From NCBI GenBank assembly GCA_028715215.1, contig JAQUSF010000016.1, positions 1-42,380 of the forward strand: a stretch of DNA of 42,380 nucleotides. The letters are read 5' to 3'. Under the pieces are notes generated by a model. It was not told where the DNA came from. It did no database searches and saw only the letters and a program-made list of their open reading frames with translations. The first letter of the stretch is position 1. Every line of letters starts with the position of its first letter. The stretch comes from Candidatus Zixiibacteriota bacterium. Its GTDB lineage: Bacteria > Zixibacteria > MSB-5A5 > GN15 > FEB-12. The translations under genes were made by a program, and so were the position numbers. Shown here piece by piece: positions 28,130 through 37,151 of this stretch.

Positions 28130-28819
28130 TCAAACATGGAATTTTTCCTTGATATTCTCCGTGACGACATGACCGTCAAACAGGTGAACAATTCTCTGAC
28201 CCCGTTCGGCATAAGCCGGGGAATGGGTCACCATGACAATCGTTGTCCCGGCTTCGTTCAGCTGACTCAGAAGGTCCATGACTTCGTCACCGTGTTTGGA
28301 ATCAAGGTTTCCGGTTGGCTCGTCGGCCAGAATTACTTTTGGACGGGCAACGACCGCCCGTGCCACGGCGACACGTTGCTGCTGCCCGCCCGATAGCTGC
28401 TGAGGAAAATGGTTGCGCCGCGCCATTATCTGCATCTGCTCCAGTACCTCCTCGACCCGTTTTTTCCGTTCCGAACTTGACACCCCGAGATACAGAAGCG
28501 GCAACTCGACATTTTCAAAAACTGTCAATTCGTCGATAAGATTGAAACTTTGAAAAACAAATCCGATACTTCCCTTGCGAACCAGGGCTCGCTTACGTTC
28601 CGAATATTGCGAAACCTGCTCATCCATGAAATAATATTCCCCCTCGGAAGGATTATCCAGAAGACCCAGAAGGTTCAAAAGGGTCGATTTGCCGCACCCC
28701 GACGGACCCATGATAGAGACAAACTCACCTTCCTTTATTTCCAGGTTGACATTATTGAGCGCCGTTGTCTCCACCTCGTCGGTAGTATAAAGTTTCTTGA
28801 GATTAACCGTTCGAATCAT
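28130..28819 (-). CDS. LolD/MacB-type ABC ATPase
   Basis: 229 residues: Walker [10 protein letters not shown] (38-46), Q-loop FVFQS (87-91), signature LSGGQQQ (142-148), Walker B VILADEP (162-168), D-loop NLDS and switch H199 in VTHS. All catalytic residues are canonical. The length and motifs place it in the LolD/MacB/FtsE class that partners with FtsX-fold permeases. GGAG lies 8 nt before the ATG. It follows the membrane fusion protein gene by 39 bp, and the permease array begins downstream, so it is the probable main engine for the five permeases. It acts on the cytoplasmic face of the inner membrane. Confidence 0.95.
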   Translation of the reverse strand: MIRTVNLKKLYTTDEVETTALNNVNLEIKEGEFVSIMGPSGCGKSTLLNLLGLLDNPSEGEYYFMDEQVSQYSERKRALVRKGSIGFVFQSFNLIDELTVFENVELPLLYLGVSSSERKKRVEEVLEQMQIMARRNHFPQQLSGGQQQRVAVARAVVARPKVILADEPTGNLDSKHGDEVMDLLSQLNEAGTTIVMVTHSPAYAERGQRIVHLFDGHVVTENIKEKFHV

Positions 28820-28858
28820 AAAATAAACTCCGCTTATTACATAAAATTATTTATTTTC

Positions 28859-30115
28859 TTATTTGTCACTGAAGACAATTCTGTCGAAATCCTCGAAATT
28901 GTCATAAGATGAAGTAATACACCGTTCTCCGGGCTGCAGACCTTCAAGCACTTCATAAACATGCGGATTGTACCGGCCAATTGAAATTTTCCGTTTGGTG
29001 GCGAATTGTTTGGATTCATCAAGCACATAAATCCAGTTACCGCCGGTCTTTTGATAGAAACCGCCGCGAGGAAGCAGTACCGCCTGAGCCAGATCCCCGA
29101 GCATTAAACGTACCTGAATCGACTGCCCGCGGCGAATACCCTCCGGCACCCAGCCTTCAAAATCAAGGTCAATCAAAAAGCGGCCGTCGCGGACTTCGGT
29201 ATATACCCTTTTAACAATGAGTTGATAGCTCTTACTACTGATCTCCGCTGTCGCCTTCTGACCCGTGCTGACCCGGGAAATGTAATATTCATCGACCGCC
29301 GCCTGGATTTTAAAGCTGTCCAGAACGTCAATCTGACCCAGTCGTTCCCCGCGCGCTTTTAATTCCCCCACCTCGGCATCCAGCGAGGTCAGCTGTCCGT
29401 CAATGGGTGCCCTGATAATCAGGTCTTCAAGTTTCATCTTGACCACCTCGAGATTGGCCTGCATCCGCTGGACGGAAACCTCCAGCTGCTCCAGCTGGAT
29501 GGTGCGAAGGATTGAATCCTGCCGCTGGGTTTCCAGCGTCAATTCTTTTTTCTTCGTCCAGTATTCATAATTTTCCTGAGCCTGTTCAAAATCATTTTGA
29601 GAAATCAGTTTCTTTTCGAGCAGTTTCAGTGATTGTTCATAAACCCTCTGGGTATTGGCTATCTGATGGTCAATTTCAAGCAAGTTGCCCCGTAACGCCA
29701 GGCTGTTCTGCTCCATGGCCAACCGGGTATTGCGTAAATTATTAATCTGTTCGAATAACTGGGCTTCACGGTACATGATATCAAGATGCAAATCGGTATT
29801 ATCAAGCTGAAGAATTTTATCCCCGGCTTTTACAAAACTGCCGTTTTCAAGGAACACCTCGACCACTTTTCCCCCCTGAGTGGCATCCAGATAATGCGTT
29901 CGCTTGGGGGAAACTGTGCCGGTCTGGGTAATGTACTCCTGGAATTCCGCCCGCGTGACTTCGGAAATTGTCAGGCGTTCGGATTCAATCCGCAGGGTGG
30001 AACCGCGAGTTGTCGAAAGAAGACTGTAAACGATTAGCACGACCAGAGCCACACCACCAGACAGCCATATAACCCTTCTTGGGGTCCATTTCTTTTTCTC
30101 TATTTTTCTATCCAT
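28859..30115 (-). CDS. MacA/HlyD-type membrane fusion (periplasmic adaptor) protein
   Basis: 418 residues. An N-terminal inner-membrane anchor (about 14-34) is followed by a beta strand and half-lipoyl motif (THYLDATQGGKVVEVFLENG, VKAGDKILQLDNTDL). A long coiled-coil hairpin spans about 110-225. The second lipoyl half (IIRAPIDGQLTSLDAEVGEL) and beta-barrel/membrane-proximal domains follow, ending GLQPGERCITSSYDNFEDFD. It should bridge the inner-membrane permeases to an outer-membrane channel. No TolC-like gene is in the window, so that partner must be elsewhere. It is the first gene of the exporter operon, about 65 nt downstream of the predicted transcription start at the sigma-54 promoter. 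The SD sequence is weak (GAGA). Confidence 0.93.
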   Translation of the reverse strand: MDRKIEKKKWTPRRVIWLSGGVALVVLIVYSLLSTTRGSTLRIESERLTISEVTRAEFQEYITQTGTVSPKRTHYLDATQGGKVVEVFLENGSFVKAGDKILQLDNTDLHLDIMYREAQLFEQINNLRNTRLAMEQNSLALRGNLLEIDHQIANTQRVYEQSLKLLEKKLISQNDFEQAQENYEYWTKKKELTLETQRQDSILRTIQLEQLEVSVQRMQANLEVVKMKLEDLIIRAPIDGQLTSLDAEVGELKARGERLGQIDVLDSFKIQAAVDEYYISRVSTGQKATAEISSKSYQLIVKRVYTEVRDGRFLIDLDFEGWVPEGIRRGQSIQVRLMLGDLAQAVLLPRGGFYQKTGGNWIYVLDESKQFATKRKISIGRYNPHVYEVLEGLQPGERCITSSYDNFEDFDRIVFSDK

Positions 30116-30191
30116 TTTTGATTCTCTTTATTTCGATATATGGTAAATATAAGTCCCATGTTTCGCTTTTCTCGTATATTTTAATTCTACG

Positions 30192-30207
30192 AGCAATTCC
30201 AATGCCA
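30192..30207 (-). promoter_or_regulatory. Sigma-54 (-24/-12) promoter for the ABC exporter operon
   Basis: On the minus strand TGGCAT (30202-30207) is followed after exactly 5 bp by TTGCT (30192-30196), matching the sigma-54 consensus TGGCAC-N5-TTGCW with the invariant GG and GC at correct spacing. Transcription should start near 30181 and leave a leader of about 65 nt before the membrane fusion protein gene. The sigma-54 activator gene is immediately divergent, which supports it strongly. Confidence 0.82.
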
Positions 30208-30260
30208 TTAACTTCAATTACTTGATAGATAATAACTTGGGGGGTATATTATACTATTCA

Positions 30261-30292
30261 AGTGTCCGCTAATGAAACAATTAGTGTTCACT
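30261..30292. promoter_or_regulatory. Inverted repeat, probable enhancer site for the sigma-54 activator
   Basis: AGTGTCCGCTAAT (30261-30273) and ATTAGTGTTCACT (30280-30292) form an imperfect inverted repeat, 10 of 13 positions paired around 6 nt. It is centred about 70 bp upstream of the -24 element of the exporter promoter and about 120 bp before the activator gene. Position and symmetry fit a dimer site for the Fis-type helix-turn-helix of the divergent regulator. Binding is inferred. Confidence 0.6.
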
Positions 30293-30396
30293 ATCGTACA
30301 TTCAAGTAACTCAAACAGGTAACTTTTTATGGAAAAATAACTTTAAATTTTAACCCGGCAGATTTAGATTGCCGGTAATATATTCAGGAAAATCTT

Positions 30397-31773
30397 ATGA
30401 ATGAAAAAAACAGCAAGATTCTTGTGGTCGATGACGATAACGATGTTCTCCAGGCTGCCCACCTTCTTTTAAAACAACACGCCCAGCTGGTACACACCGA
30501 AAACAATCCTGATAAAATTCCGACTCTTATGGCCAGTGAAAGTTATGACCTTATCCTGCTTGATATGAATTTTAAAACTGATGTATCCAGCGGCCAGGAA
30601 GGCTTTTACTGGCTCGACCGGATTCTGAATATCGATCCATTGGCCGTGGTGATCATGATTACCGCCTATGGTGACGTAGAGATGGCGGTACAGGCGATCA
30701 AGCAGGGCGCCGCGGATTTTGTCTTAAAACCCTGGCAGAACGAAAAACTTTTAGCCACCGTCTCCGCCGGTATTAAACTGCGCCGTTCTCAAACCGAAAT
30801 ATCTACCCTCAAATCACGCGAGAAACAACTGGCCACCGACCTCGACCAGAAGTTCCTGAATATCATCGGTGACTCCGATGCCATGCGGCAGATATTCGAG
30901 GATATCGGCAAAGTCGCTCAAACCGATGCCAACATCCTCATCCTCGGTGAGAACGGCACCGGCAAGGAACTCATAGCCCGGGAAATCCACCGGAAATCAC
31001 TGCGCCATGACAATGTCTTTATTGCGGTTGACATGGGCGCTATCACTGAAACTCTTTTCGAAAGTGAGCTTTTCGGCCACGTCAAGGGAGCGTTTACCGA
31101 CGCCCGCGAAGACCGTATCGGGCGTTTCGAGACGGCTCGAGGGGGCACTCTCTTTCTCGACGAAATCGGCAACCTCCACCTGTCTTTGCAGGCTAAACTT
31201 CTGGCGGTTCTCGAAAACCGGGCGGTGACCCGTGTCGGCTCGAATAAAGCCATCCCGATTGATATCCGGCTGATATGCGCCACTAACATGCCCATATATG
31301 AAATGGTCGATAACAACCGTTTCCGCCAGGATTTGTTATATCGCATTAATACAGTGGAAATAAAACTGCCTTCTTTACGGGAACGCCCCGGCGACATATC
31401 CCTGCTGGTCAAACATTTTCTTAAAATTTACCGCAAGAAATACAACAAGGATATAAACCGGATTCATACTGCCACTATCGCCCGGCTTGAAAAATATTCC
31501 TGGCCGGGCAATGTGCGCGAACTTCAGCACGCCGTTGAGCGGGCAGTGATCATGTGCGATGATGACATCCTCAGACCCAAGGATTTCTTCCTGAGTGCGC
31601 CCCGAACCCGCAAGGAAGAATTGATCCTGGAGCAATATAATCTCGACGACGTGGAAAAAGCGGTCATAAAAAAAGCCCTTCTCAAATACAAGGGCAACGT
31701 TTCTCAGGCGGCCCGGGAACTGGGCCTGACCCGAACTTCCCTGTACCGGCGTATGCAAAAATATGATTTATAA
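30397..31773 (+). CDS. Sigma-54-dependent response regulator (NtrC family)
   Basis: 458 residues. Receiver domain at about 7-122 (acidic D12-D14, phospho-acceptor D56 in LLDMNFK, K111 in FVLKPW). AAA+ sigma-54 interaction domain from about 155 to 385: Walker A GENGTGKE (184-191), GAFTDA loop (231-236; the usual sequence is GAFTGA), Walker B TLFLDEIG (251-258) and an R-finger region. A Fis-type helix-turn-helix at about 430-455 (KGNVSQAARELGLTRTSLYR) follows. It overlaps the histidine kinase gene by 11 bp, so the pair is translationally coupled. It is divergent from the exporter operon, whose sigma-54 promoter and inverted repeat lie between them, so it almost certainly activates that operon. 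AGGA lies 8 nt before the ATG. Confidence 0.95.
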   Translation: MNEKNSKILVVDDDNDVLQAAHLLLKQHAQLVHTENNPDKIPTLMASESYDLILLDMNFKTDVSSGQEGFYWLDRILNIDPLAVVIMITAYGDVEMAVQAIKQGAADFVLKPWQNEKLLATVSAGIKLRRSQTEISTLKSREKQLATDLDQKFLNIIGDSDAMRQIFEDIGKVAQTDANILILGENGTGKELIAREIHRKSLRHDNVFIAVDMGAITETLFESELFGHVKGAFTDAREDRIGRFETARGGTLFLDEIGNLHLSLQAKLLAVLENRAVTRVGSNKAIPIDIRLICATNMPIYEMVDNNRFRQDLLYRINTVEIKLPSLRERPGDISLLVKHFLKIYRKKYNKDINRIHTATIARLEKYSWPGNVRELQHAVERAVIMCDDDILRPKDFFLSAPRTRKEELILEQYNLDDVEKAVIKKALLKYKGNVSQAARELGLTRTSLYRRMQKYDL

Positions 31774-33130
31774 AAATTTTCGTATTAATTGCCTTATCCG
31801 GGTTATTATCCTGGCGCTTTCTATTTTTCTGTTTGTCCATTTACTCCTGTATACTTCACTCTACGTCACCAGTTTTATAGTGGGACTGACTATACTGATT
31901 CAAATATTCGCCCTCATCTATTTCGTGGAAAAAACCAACCGCGACCTGACCCGTTTTTTATCCTCTATCAAGTACTCGGATTTCACTTTCAGTTTTTCCG
32001 GAAGCCTCAAAGGAAAGAGCTTTCAAGTTCTCAACCAGGCTTTTAGCGAAGTCCTTTCGGAATTTCAGAGAACCCGTACCGAAAAGGAAGAACAATACCG
32101 TTATCTGCAGACGGTGGTCCAGCATATCGGGCTGGGAATTCTATCGTTCGACCAGAACGGCGAGGTGGACCTTATCAATACCGCCGCCAAGCGCCTGCTG
32201 AAAATCACTCACCTGAAAAATATCAGCTCGCTGGCAGTTTCGGCACCGCCGTTTTATGAAGCTCTTCGCAAACTGTCGCCATCGGAAAAAGTCCTGGTAA
32301 AAATCGAATCCGAAGGTGAAACCATGACTCTTTCGGTTTATCCCACGGAATTTAAAATGCGCCAGCGTTCTATCACCCTGGTTTCCATGCAGAATATCGA
32401 AAGCGAACTGGCGGAACAGGAAATGGCCGCCTGGCAGAAACTCATCAGGGTATTGACGCATGAAATCATGAACTCGGTGACGCCGATTGCTTCCCTGGCG
32501 TCAACCATCAGGGATATGATGGCTCAAACCGAATTGTCGACGGATGGCCGAATCGATGCGGTAAGTCCCGATATGAAAAATGATATCCGCGAGGCTGTGG
32601 TGACCATCGAAAAAAGAAGCCAGGGACTTTTACATTTTATTGACGCTTACCGTTCCCTGACCCGTATCCCCGTCCCTGATTTTCAAATCATCCCTGTTTC
32701 CAACCTCTTCAGCCGGGTACTTTCCCTGATGAAGGAGCAGATCGAAAAGAACGATATCCGTTTGACTGTGGCTGTCGAACCGGCCTCCCTGGAAGTGACC
32801 ACCGACCCGGATTTAATCGAGCAGGTTCTGATTAATTTACTTTTAAACGCCATTCAGGCTTTGGAAAACCGCCCCGACGTCAATGATAAAAAAATTGACC
32901 TCCAGTCTTACCTTAATGAGCAGGACCGTGTGATTATAAGCGTAACCGATAATGGTACGGGTATCAGCGATGATGCCAAAGACCGCATTTTCACACCCTT
33001 TTTCACAACCAAAAAAACCGGTTCCGGCATCGGCTTGAACCTGTCGCGCCAGATAATGCGGCTTCATAAAGGGAATATCTCATTCCATTCGGTACCCAAC
33101 GAAAGGACCACCTTTAATCTGAGATTCTGA
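31763..33130 (+). CDS. NtrY/NtrB-like sensor histidine kinase
   Basis: 455 residues. Two closely spaced membrane segments (about 11-31 and 34-55) leave almost no periplasmic loop, so the signal is probably sensed in the membrane or cytoplasm. A linker helix and a PAS-like domain (about 113-215: HIGLGILSFDQNGEVDLINT) follow. The H box has H233 in LTHEIMNSVTPI, the ATPase domain has N box LLLNAIQAL, DNGTGIS, and GSGIGLNLSRQI. The asparagine after HEIMN and the PxT of the H box fit the NtrB/NtrY group that pairs with sigma-54 regulators. It overlaps the regulator gene by 11 bp and is surely its cognate kinase. The inducing signal, perhaps envelope stress or a transported compound, is unknown. 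Confidence 0.94.
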   Translation: MIYKNFRINCLIRVIILALSIFLFVHLLLYTSLYVTSFIVGLTILIQIFALIYFVEKTNRDLTRFLSSIKYSDFTFSFSGSLKGKSFQVLNQAFSEVLSEFQRTRTEKEEQYRYLQTVVQHIGLGILSFDQNGEVDLINTAAKRLLKITHLKNISSLAVSAPPFYEALRKLSPSEKVLVKIESEGETMTLSVYPTEFKMRQRSITLVSMQNIESELAEQEMAAWQKLIRVLTHEIMNSVTPIASLASTIRDMMAQTELSTDGRIDAVSPDMKNDIREAVVTIEKRSQGLLHFIDAYRSLTRIPVPDFQIIPVSNLFSRVLSLMKEQIEKNDIRLTVAVEPASLEVTTDPDLIEQVLINLLLNAIQALENRPDVNDKKIDLQSYLNEQDRVIISVTDNGTGISDDAKDRIFTPFFTTKKTGSGIGLNLSRQIMRLHKGNISFHSVPNERTTFNLRF

Positions 33131-33223
33131 AAAAGCGGCTCAGGGGATGGCTGTCTGCAATCAGCTCGTAGAAACCGTGCGCTTCTAAAAGATAGAAAAC
33201 TTTAATAAAAAATCTCATTTTCA

Positions 33224-33252
33224 TTGCCTTCATTTCAAAGAATTGTTATAAT
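33224..33252 (+). promoter_or_regulatory. Probable sigma-70 promoter for cytochrome c/b fusion gene
   Basis: TTGCCT (33224-33229), a 17-bp spacer and a consensus TATAAT (33247-33252), in the 204-bp gap between the kinase gene and the cytochrome gene. The predicted start near 33259 leaves a leader of about 75 nt. The -35 matches four of six bases. Confidence 0.5.
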
Positions 33253-33334
33253 TGTATAAATATTAGCTGGTGGGAAAATATGATTCATTGATTCTCAAGG
33301 GATTATTTTAACAAAGGGGCAAAAGTAAACAGCT

Positions 33335-35281
33335 ATGAACCAGAATCCACTTCAGCAGGATGATTACAATAAAAAAATAAATTCCCATTATCCCGGCGTA
33401 TTTCAGGTTTTATACCTTGTAAGTGTGATATTTATATTAACAAGTCCCGGAATTTCGGCAATCGATCCCCAGGACTGCCTGGCGTGTCATGACCGGGCAA
33501 CGAACGAGGAGGCACCCACTTATGACAGCGCCCTGACACTGTCCATTCACCAGGATATGGAATGTACCGACTGCCATACCGGTATAAGCGACTTGCCGCA
33601 TGACGAAAAGCTGTCTCCGGTCGATTGCGGGATCTGCCATGATGACGCTACTGCAACTTATCAGAAACATGGTCGCGTATCGGTTGTCACCGGTGAGGAT
33701 ATCCCGACCTGTGTCGACTGTCACGGCAAACACGACATTCGCTCGCCCAATGATAAAAATTCACGAGTCAATCCCCTGAGCATGCCCGAAACCTGCGGTC
33801 GATGTCACGAAGATATCAACCTGACCAGAAAGCATGAAATTCTCTATGACCGGGCCGTTGAAGTATATAAAAGCAGTGTTCATGGTAAAGCTTCCCTGGG
33901 TGGTGTTTACGTTGCGGCTACCTGCAATGATTGTCATTCCGCCGGCGGTACGGCGCACCGCATTCTGGGACCGGGTGACCCCGAATCACCCATTAACCAT
34001 TTCAATATTCCTAAAACATGCGGCAAGTGTCATAAGAATATCGAGAATGATTACTGGGAAGGTATCCATGGAAAGCTCGTTGCCCGCGGCGAAACCGATT
34101 CCCCGGTCTGCACTGATTGTCACGGCGAGCACGGTATTATCTCTCCCCGGGATCCCCTTTCCCGCGTCAGTCCCTCCCGGGTTGCCGAGGCTACCTGTTC
34201 CCCCTGCCACGAGTCCGCCCGTCTTAATGAAAAATACGGCATCCCGTCCGGTCGGTTCCAGTCCTGGGTGGACAGCTATCATGGCTTGAAAAGCCGCGCC
34301 GGCGACCTGACCGTGGCCAACTGTGCTTCCTGTCATGGTGCGCACCGCATCCTGCCCTCCACCAACCCGGCTTCATCCGTTCACCCGGAAAACCTCCAAA
34401 CCACCTGCGGCGAATGTCACCCGGGTATCTCAACCGAACTGGCACAGACTCCCATTCACGGCACCCCCGGCATATCCCAGACAACGGCCGCCCGGGTCAT
34501 CCAGCAGATTTATATCACCGCCATCATTCTGATTATCGGGGCGATGGTTATTCACTGGCTCATCGACCTGCGTAAACAAATAAAGAATGTCCTGAATAAA
34601 GAACAGCGGCAGCGGATGAATCTAAACGAGGTCTGGCAACACACCTTTTTGATGATTTCTTTCTTGGTTTTGGTTATAACCGGGTTTGCGTTACGTTATT
34701 CCGACGCCTGGTGGGTGAACCTTCTCTTCGGCAGGGAAGGCGGCTTTGCCTTACGCGGCATAATCCATCGGGTGGCAGCGGTCGTTTTTATCATTACCGT
34801 TATCTGGCATGTCGCCTACCTGTTTACCTTGCGCGGCCAAAAATTCTTGAAGGACATCTGGCCCCGAAAAGAAGATTTCGCCCATTTCCTGCAAACCATC
34901 CTTCACAATCTCGACTTAAAAAAGGATAAACCCCTCTTCGGACGCTTCAGCTATGTCGAAAAAGCCGAATACTGGGCTCTCGTCTGGGGAACGGTCGTGA
35001 TGATTATCAGCGGTTTCTTTTTGTGGTTCGACGATATCGCGGTCAACTGGTTTCCCAAAGGCTTCCTTGACATCATGCTGGTGGTGCATTATTATGAAGC
35101 CTGGCTGGCTTTCCTGGCGATCCTTATCTGGCATTTTTATTCGACTATTTTCAGCCCCGGTGTTTACCCGATGAATCCCTCCTGGCTGACGGGGAAAATG
35201 CCGGTTGAAATGTACAAGCATGAACACCCTGCCGAGTTCGAAATGGAACCTCAGGAGACTACCCGGGAAAATGACAGCTGA
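33335..35281 (+). CDS. Eleven-haem cytochrome c fused to di-haem cytochrome b (CbcL-like layout)
   Basis: 648 residues. A signal sequence lies at about 20-43. The periplasmic domain has eleven CXXCH c-haem motifs between residues 48 and 361 (CLACH, CTDCH, CGICH, CVDCH, CGRCH, CNDCH, CGKCH, CTDCH, CSPCH, CASCH, CGECH). A membrane domain of four or five helices follows (about 390-605), with histidines suited to b haems (H436, H479, H492, H585, H600), like the HydC/FdnI or cytochrome b561 group. This is the architecture of Geobacter CbcL, an inner-membrane quinol:cytochrome oxidoreductase for extracellular electron transfer, though that protein has nine c haems. It likely passes electrons from menaquinol to periplasmic cytochromes encoded nearby. 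It is a single-gene unit with its own promoter; GGGG lies 17 nt before the ATG, so the SD is weak. Confidence 0.88.
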   Translation: MNQNPLQQDDYNKKINSHYPGVFQVLYLVSVIFILTSPGISAIDPQDCLACHDRATNEEAPTYDSALTLSIHQDMECTDCHTGISDLPHDEKLSPVDCGICHDDATATYQKHGRVSVVTGEDIPTCVDCHGKHDIRSPNDKNSRVNPLSMPETCGRCHEDINLTRKHEILYDRAVEVYKSSVHGKASLGGVYVAATCNDCHSAGGTAHRILGPGDPESPINHFNIPKTCGKCHKNIENDYWEGIHGKLVARGETDSPVCTDCHGEHGIISPRDPLSRVSPSRVAEATCSPCHESARLNEKYGIPSGRFQSWVDSYHGLKSRAGDLTVANCASCHGAHRILPSTNPASSVHPENLQTTCGECHPGISTELAQTPIHGTPGISQTTAARVIQQIYITAIILIIGAMVIHWLIDLRKQIKNVLNKEQRQRMNLNEVWQHTFLMISFLVLVITGFALRYSDAWWVNLLFGREGGFALRGIIHRVAAVVFIITVIWHVAYLFTLRGQKFLKDIWPRKEDFAHFLQTILHNLDLKKDKPLFGRFSYVEKAEYWALVWGTVVMIISGFFLWFDDIAVNWFPKGFLDIMLVVHYYEAWLAFLAILIWHFYSTIFSPGVYPMNPSWLTGKMPVEMYKHEHPAEFEMEPQETTRENDS

Positions 35282-35510
35282 GCTTCTAACCGGTATATTA
35301 ACAGCTTGATGAGCCGGGACGCGTGTCTCTTTTTCAGAATGAACTCGCCACGTCTATCGCGAGAATTTTCTTTTTGTACAAGGCCTATGGTGTAAAATAA
35401 CGGTTTCCGGATACGCCAGTTTTATAATCTTTATATTTAGTAATTTCTTATTATCCGATTGGAAATCTTCGGTTACAGTTGTAAATACATGACTGACTTC
35501 CCGGCGAAGT

Positions 35511-37028
35511 TTACTTTTTAAGCGACCGTCTTAATTTAAGCCAGTCATTCATCATCTGGATATTTTTGGATAAGTACCAGCGGCCATTGGCGAAAACACC
35601 GTAATCAGCACCGACCATGGCGGCGGCAAAACGGGTGGAATTGGCATAGAACAGCCATTGTTCCACCCACATCTTCTCAATCGCCTCGTCAAAGATATTG
35701 TCTCCCTGCGGCCGTCCCATAGCCAGGTTTTCCCGCCAGGCACTGACTACTATCCGCGTAGCGGTTAAAGTCATAGTATTGGTTTCTTCAATCGTGCGGT
35801 TCAGACCTTCGAAATGCCCCGCCACCCACTGGGAACCGTGACAGGCCAAGCATATCTTTTTCATTGCCGCCGTCCTCTTTTCCTGTTCCGTGGTGTCAAT
35901 CAGGTACTCCATTACGGATTCACCGGTCAGCTCGGTCGGCAAGGGCAAACCATCCTGGTTGGTGATGAGAGTCGTATTAGCCGAAACCGGGTGAGGATGG
36001 GCATATATGAGTCCGAATAACCTCAACGCCAGGCGGTCGTTCATTTTATGGCTCCGTTCCGAAACGACCGCGCCTTCCGCATTGACCACCAGGCTGACAT
36101 GGCACACAGCACAGGTCGGAGCGGTAAAATCATTTCCTACCACCCAGGGGACATTGTTGAAATCCCATTTTTCCGAGAAGGAATTAAAGATATTTCCATG
36201 CTTGCTGACTTCATATACTTTCGCCGCCGGGACATCGGGACCCTTGTGACATTCCGAACAGGTATAAGGTTTCCTGGCTACTTCAATGGAAAACCGGTGC
36301 CGGGGATGACACGAGGAACAGGAACCCCGGGATTCATCCGGATTCAAGCGCCCGACGCCAGTGTTGGGCCAGCCCGAAAGAATCGGGAAATCCATCTCGC
36401 CCAGCTCGGTGTTACGTCTTTCCTGACCGGTAACCGTCACCTCGGTACCATGACAGAAAAAGCACGATTGCCCGTTTACGATATTGTCCGGGGTTTCAAG
36501 GATAATAACGTTATTTATAAACCGCTGCAGACCGTTTACCGCAGTTATCATAGTCTGGTAAAGTTCGTTTTCATGAAGGTTGACGTAGGCATACGCCATC
36601 AGATTCTCCCCGTACTGCTCGCTTTCGACGGGGTGACAGACGGCACAGTCGGGCGGGGTAACGACTGTATGAACCTGATAATCATTATGGTCAAAATTGT
36701 CGGTATGCGTTTGGGGATTAAGAGTATGACATTCGGCACAGCCGACTGAAAAATCAGCCTGCTCCTCCGGAATGGCGGTGAACGAAATACGGCGAGCCCG
36801 AATTTCACGAGTAACGGCCTCTCCCGGTGTAATCTGGGCATGACGGCTGTCTTGCCAGTCGGCGACAATACCGGGCGTTACCGAAGCATGGCATAAAAGA
36901 CAGGCTTCGGTCGCCTCACTGACCGGGGCTGCCCATAAACTTTCAGAAAAAAACATCGTCGATATAATTAACGTCAGGAGATAAAATAATCTTATAAGAT
37001 TCTCCTGAGTTTTTCCTTCTCTCTGCAT
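35511..37028 (-). CDS. Octahaem hydroxylamine-oxidoreductase (HAO) family cytochrome
   Basis: 505 residues with a signal peptide (about 11-33) and eight CXXCH motifs, at residues 43, 97, 128, 189, 237, 257, 306 and 393. The stretch GWPNTGVGRLNPDESRGS, then CSSCHPRHRFSIEVARKPY, TCSECHKGPD and YEVSKHGNIF is the hallmark of the HAO family. Members oxidise hydroxylamine or hydrazine, or in anaerobes work in reverse as nitrite or hydroxylamine reductases. Whether the tyrosine that forms the P460 crosslink is present cannot be settled without alignment; several tyrosines lie in the C-terminal helix region (WLFYANSTRF, GADYGVF). AGGAGG precedes the ATG by about 10 nt. It has its own promoter, and a terminator separates it from the c554-like gene upstream. 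Periplasmic location is expected. Confidence 0.9.
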   Translation of the reverse strand: MQREGKTQENLIRLFYLLTLIISTMFFSESLWAAPVSEATEACLLCHASVTPGIVADWQDSRHAQITPGEAVTREIRARRISFTAIPEEQADFSVGCAECHTLNPQTHTDNFDHNDYQVHTVVTPPDCAVCHPVESEQYGENLMAYAYVNLHENELYQTMITAVNGLQRFINNVIILETPDNIVNGQSCFFCHGTEVTVTGQERRNTELGEMDFPILSGWPNTGVGRLNPDESRGSCSSCHPRHRFSIEVARKPYTCSECHKGPDVPAAKVYEVSKHGNIFNSFSEKWDFNNVPWVVGNDFTAPTCAVCHVSLVVNAEGAVVSERSHKMNDRLALRLFGLIYAHPHPVSANTTLITNQDGLPLPTELTGESVMEYLIDTTEQEKRTAAMKKICLACHGSQWVAGHFEGLNRTIEETNTMTLTATRIVVSAWRENLAMGRPQGDNIFDEAIEKMWVEQWLFYANSTRFAAAMVGADYGVFANGRWYLSKNIQMMNDWLKLRRSLKK

Positions 37029-37096
37029 TTATCCCATACCTCCTGCGATATTACTCTTTCGTCATCAATTCAAATTATAGTTACCGTCCTTCTTTG

Positions 37097-37125
37097 ACCA
37101 TATAAAAATAAACTATTGATGTCAA
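37097..37125 (-). promoter_or_regulatory. Probable sigma-70 promoter for HAO-family gene
   Basis: On the minus strand a perfect TTGACA (37120-37125) is followed after 17 bp by TATGGT (37097-37102), or after 15 bp by TATATG. It lies about 60 nt upstream of the ATG, and downstream of the terminator of the preceding gene. Confidence 0.55.
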
Positions 37126-37151
37126 CTTTAGTCTAAAATAATTATGGCCAT

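Noticed and set aside
30355-30375. CCGGCA-N9-TGCCGG stem just before the sigma-54 activator gene
   Set aside because: Only 6 bp with a 9-nt loop and no T run; could be chance, so not listed as an operator or attenuator.
36048-36749. A 233-codon open frame on the plus strand opposite the HAO-family gene
   Set aside because: It lies wholly antisense to a gene with eight haem motifs and a family signature, shows no domain pattern, and has no ribosome-binding site; it is a shadow frame.
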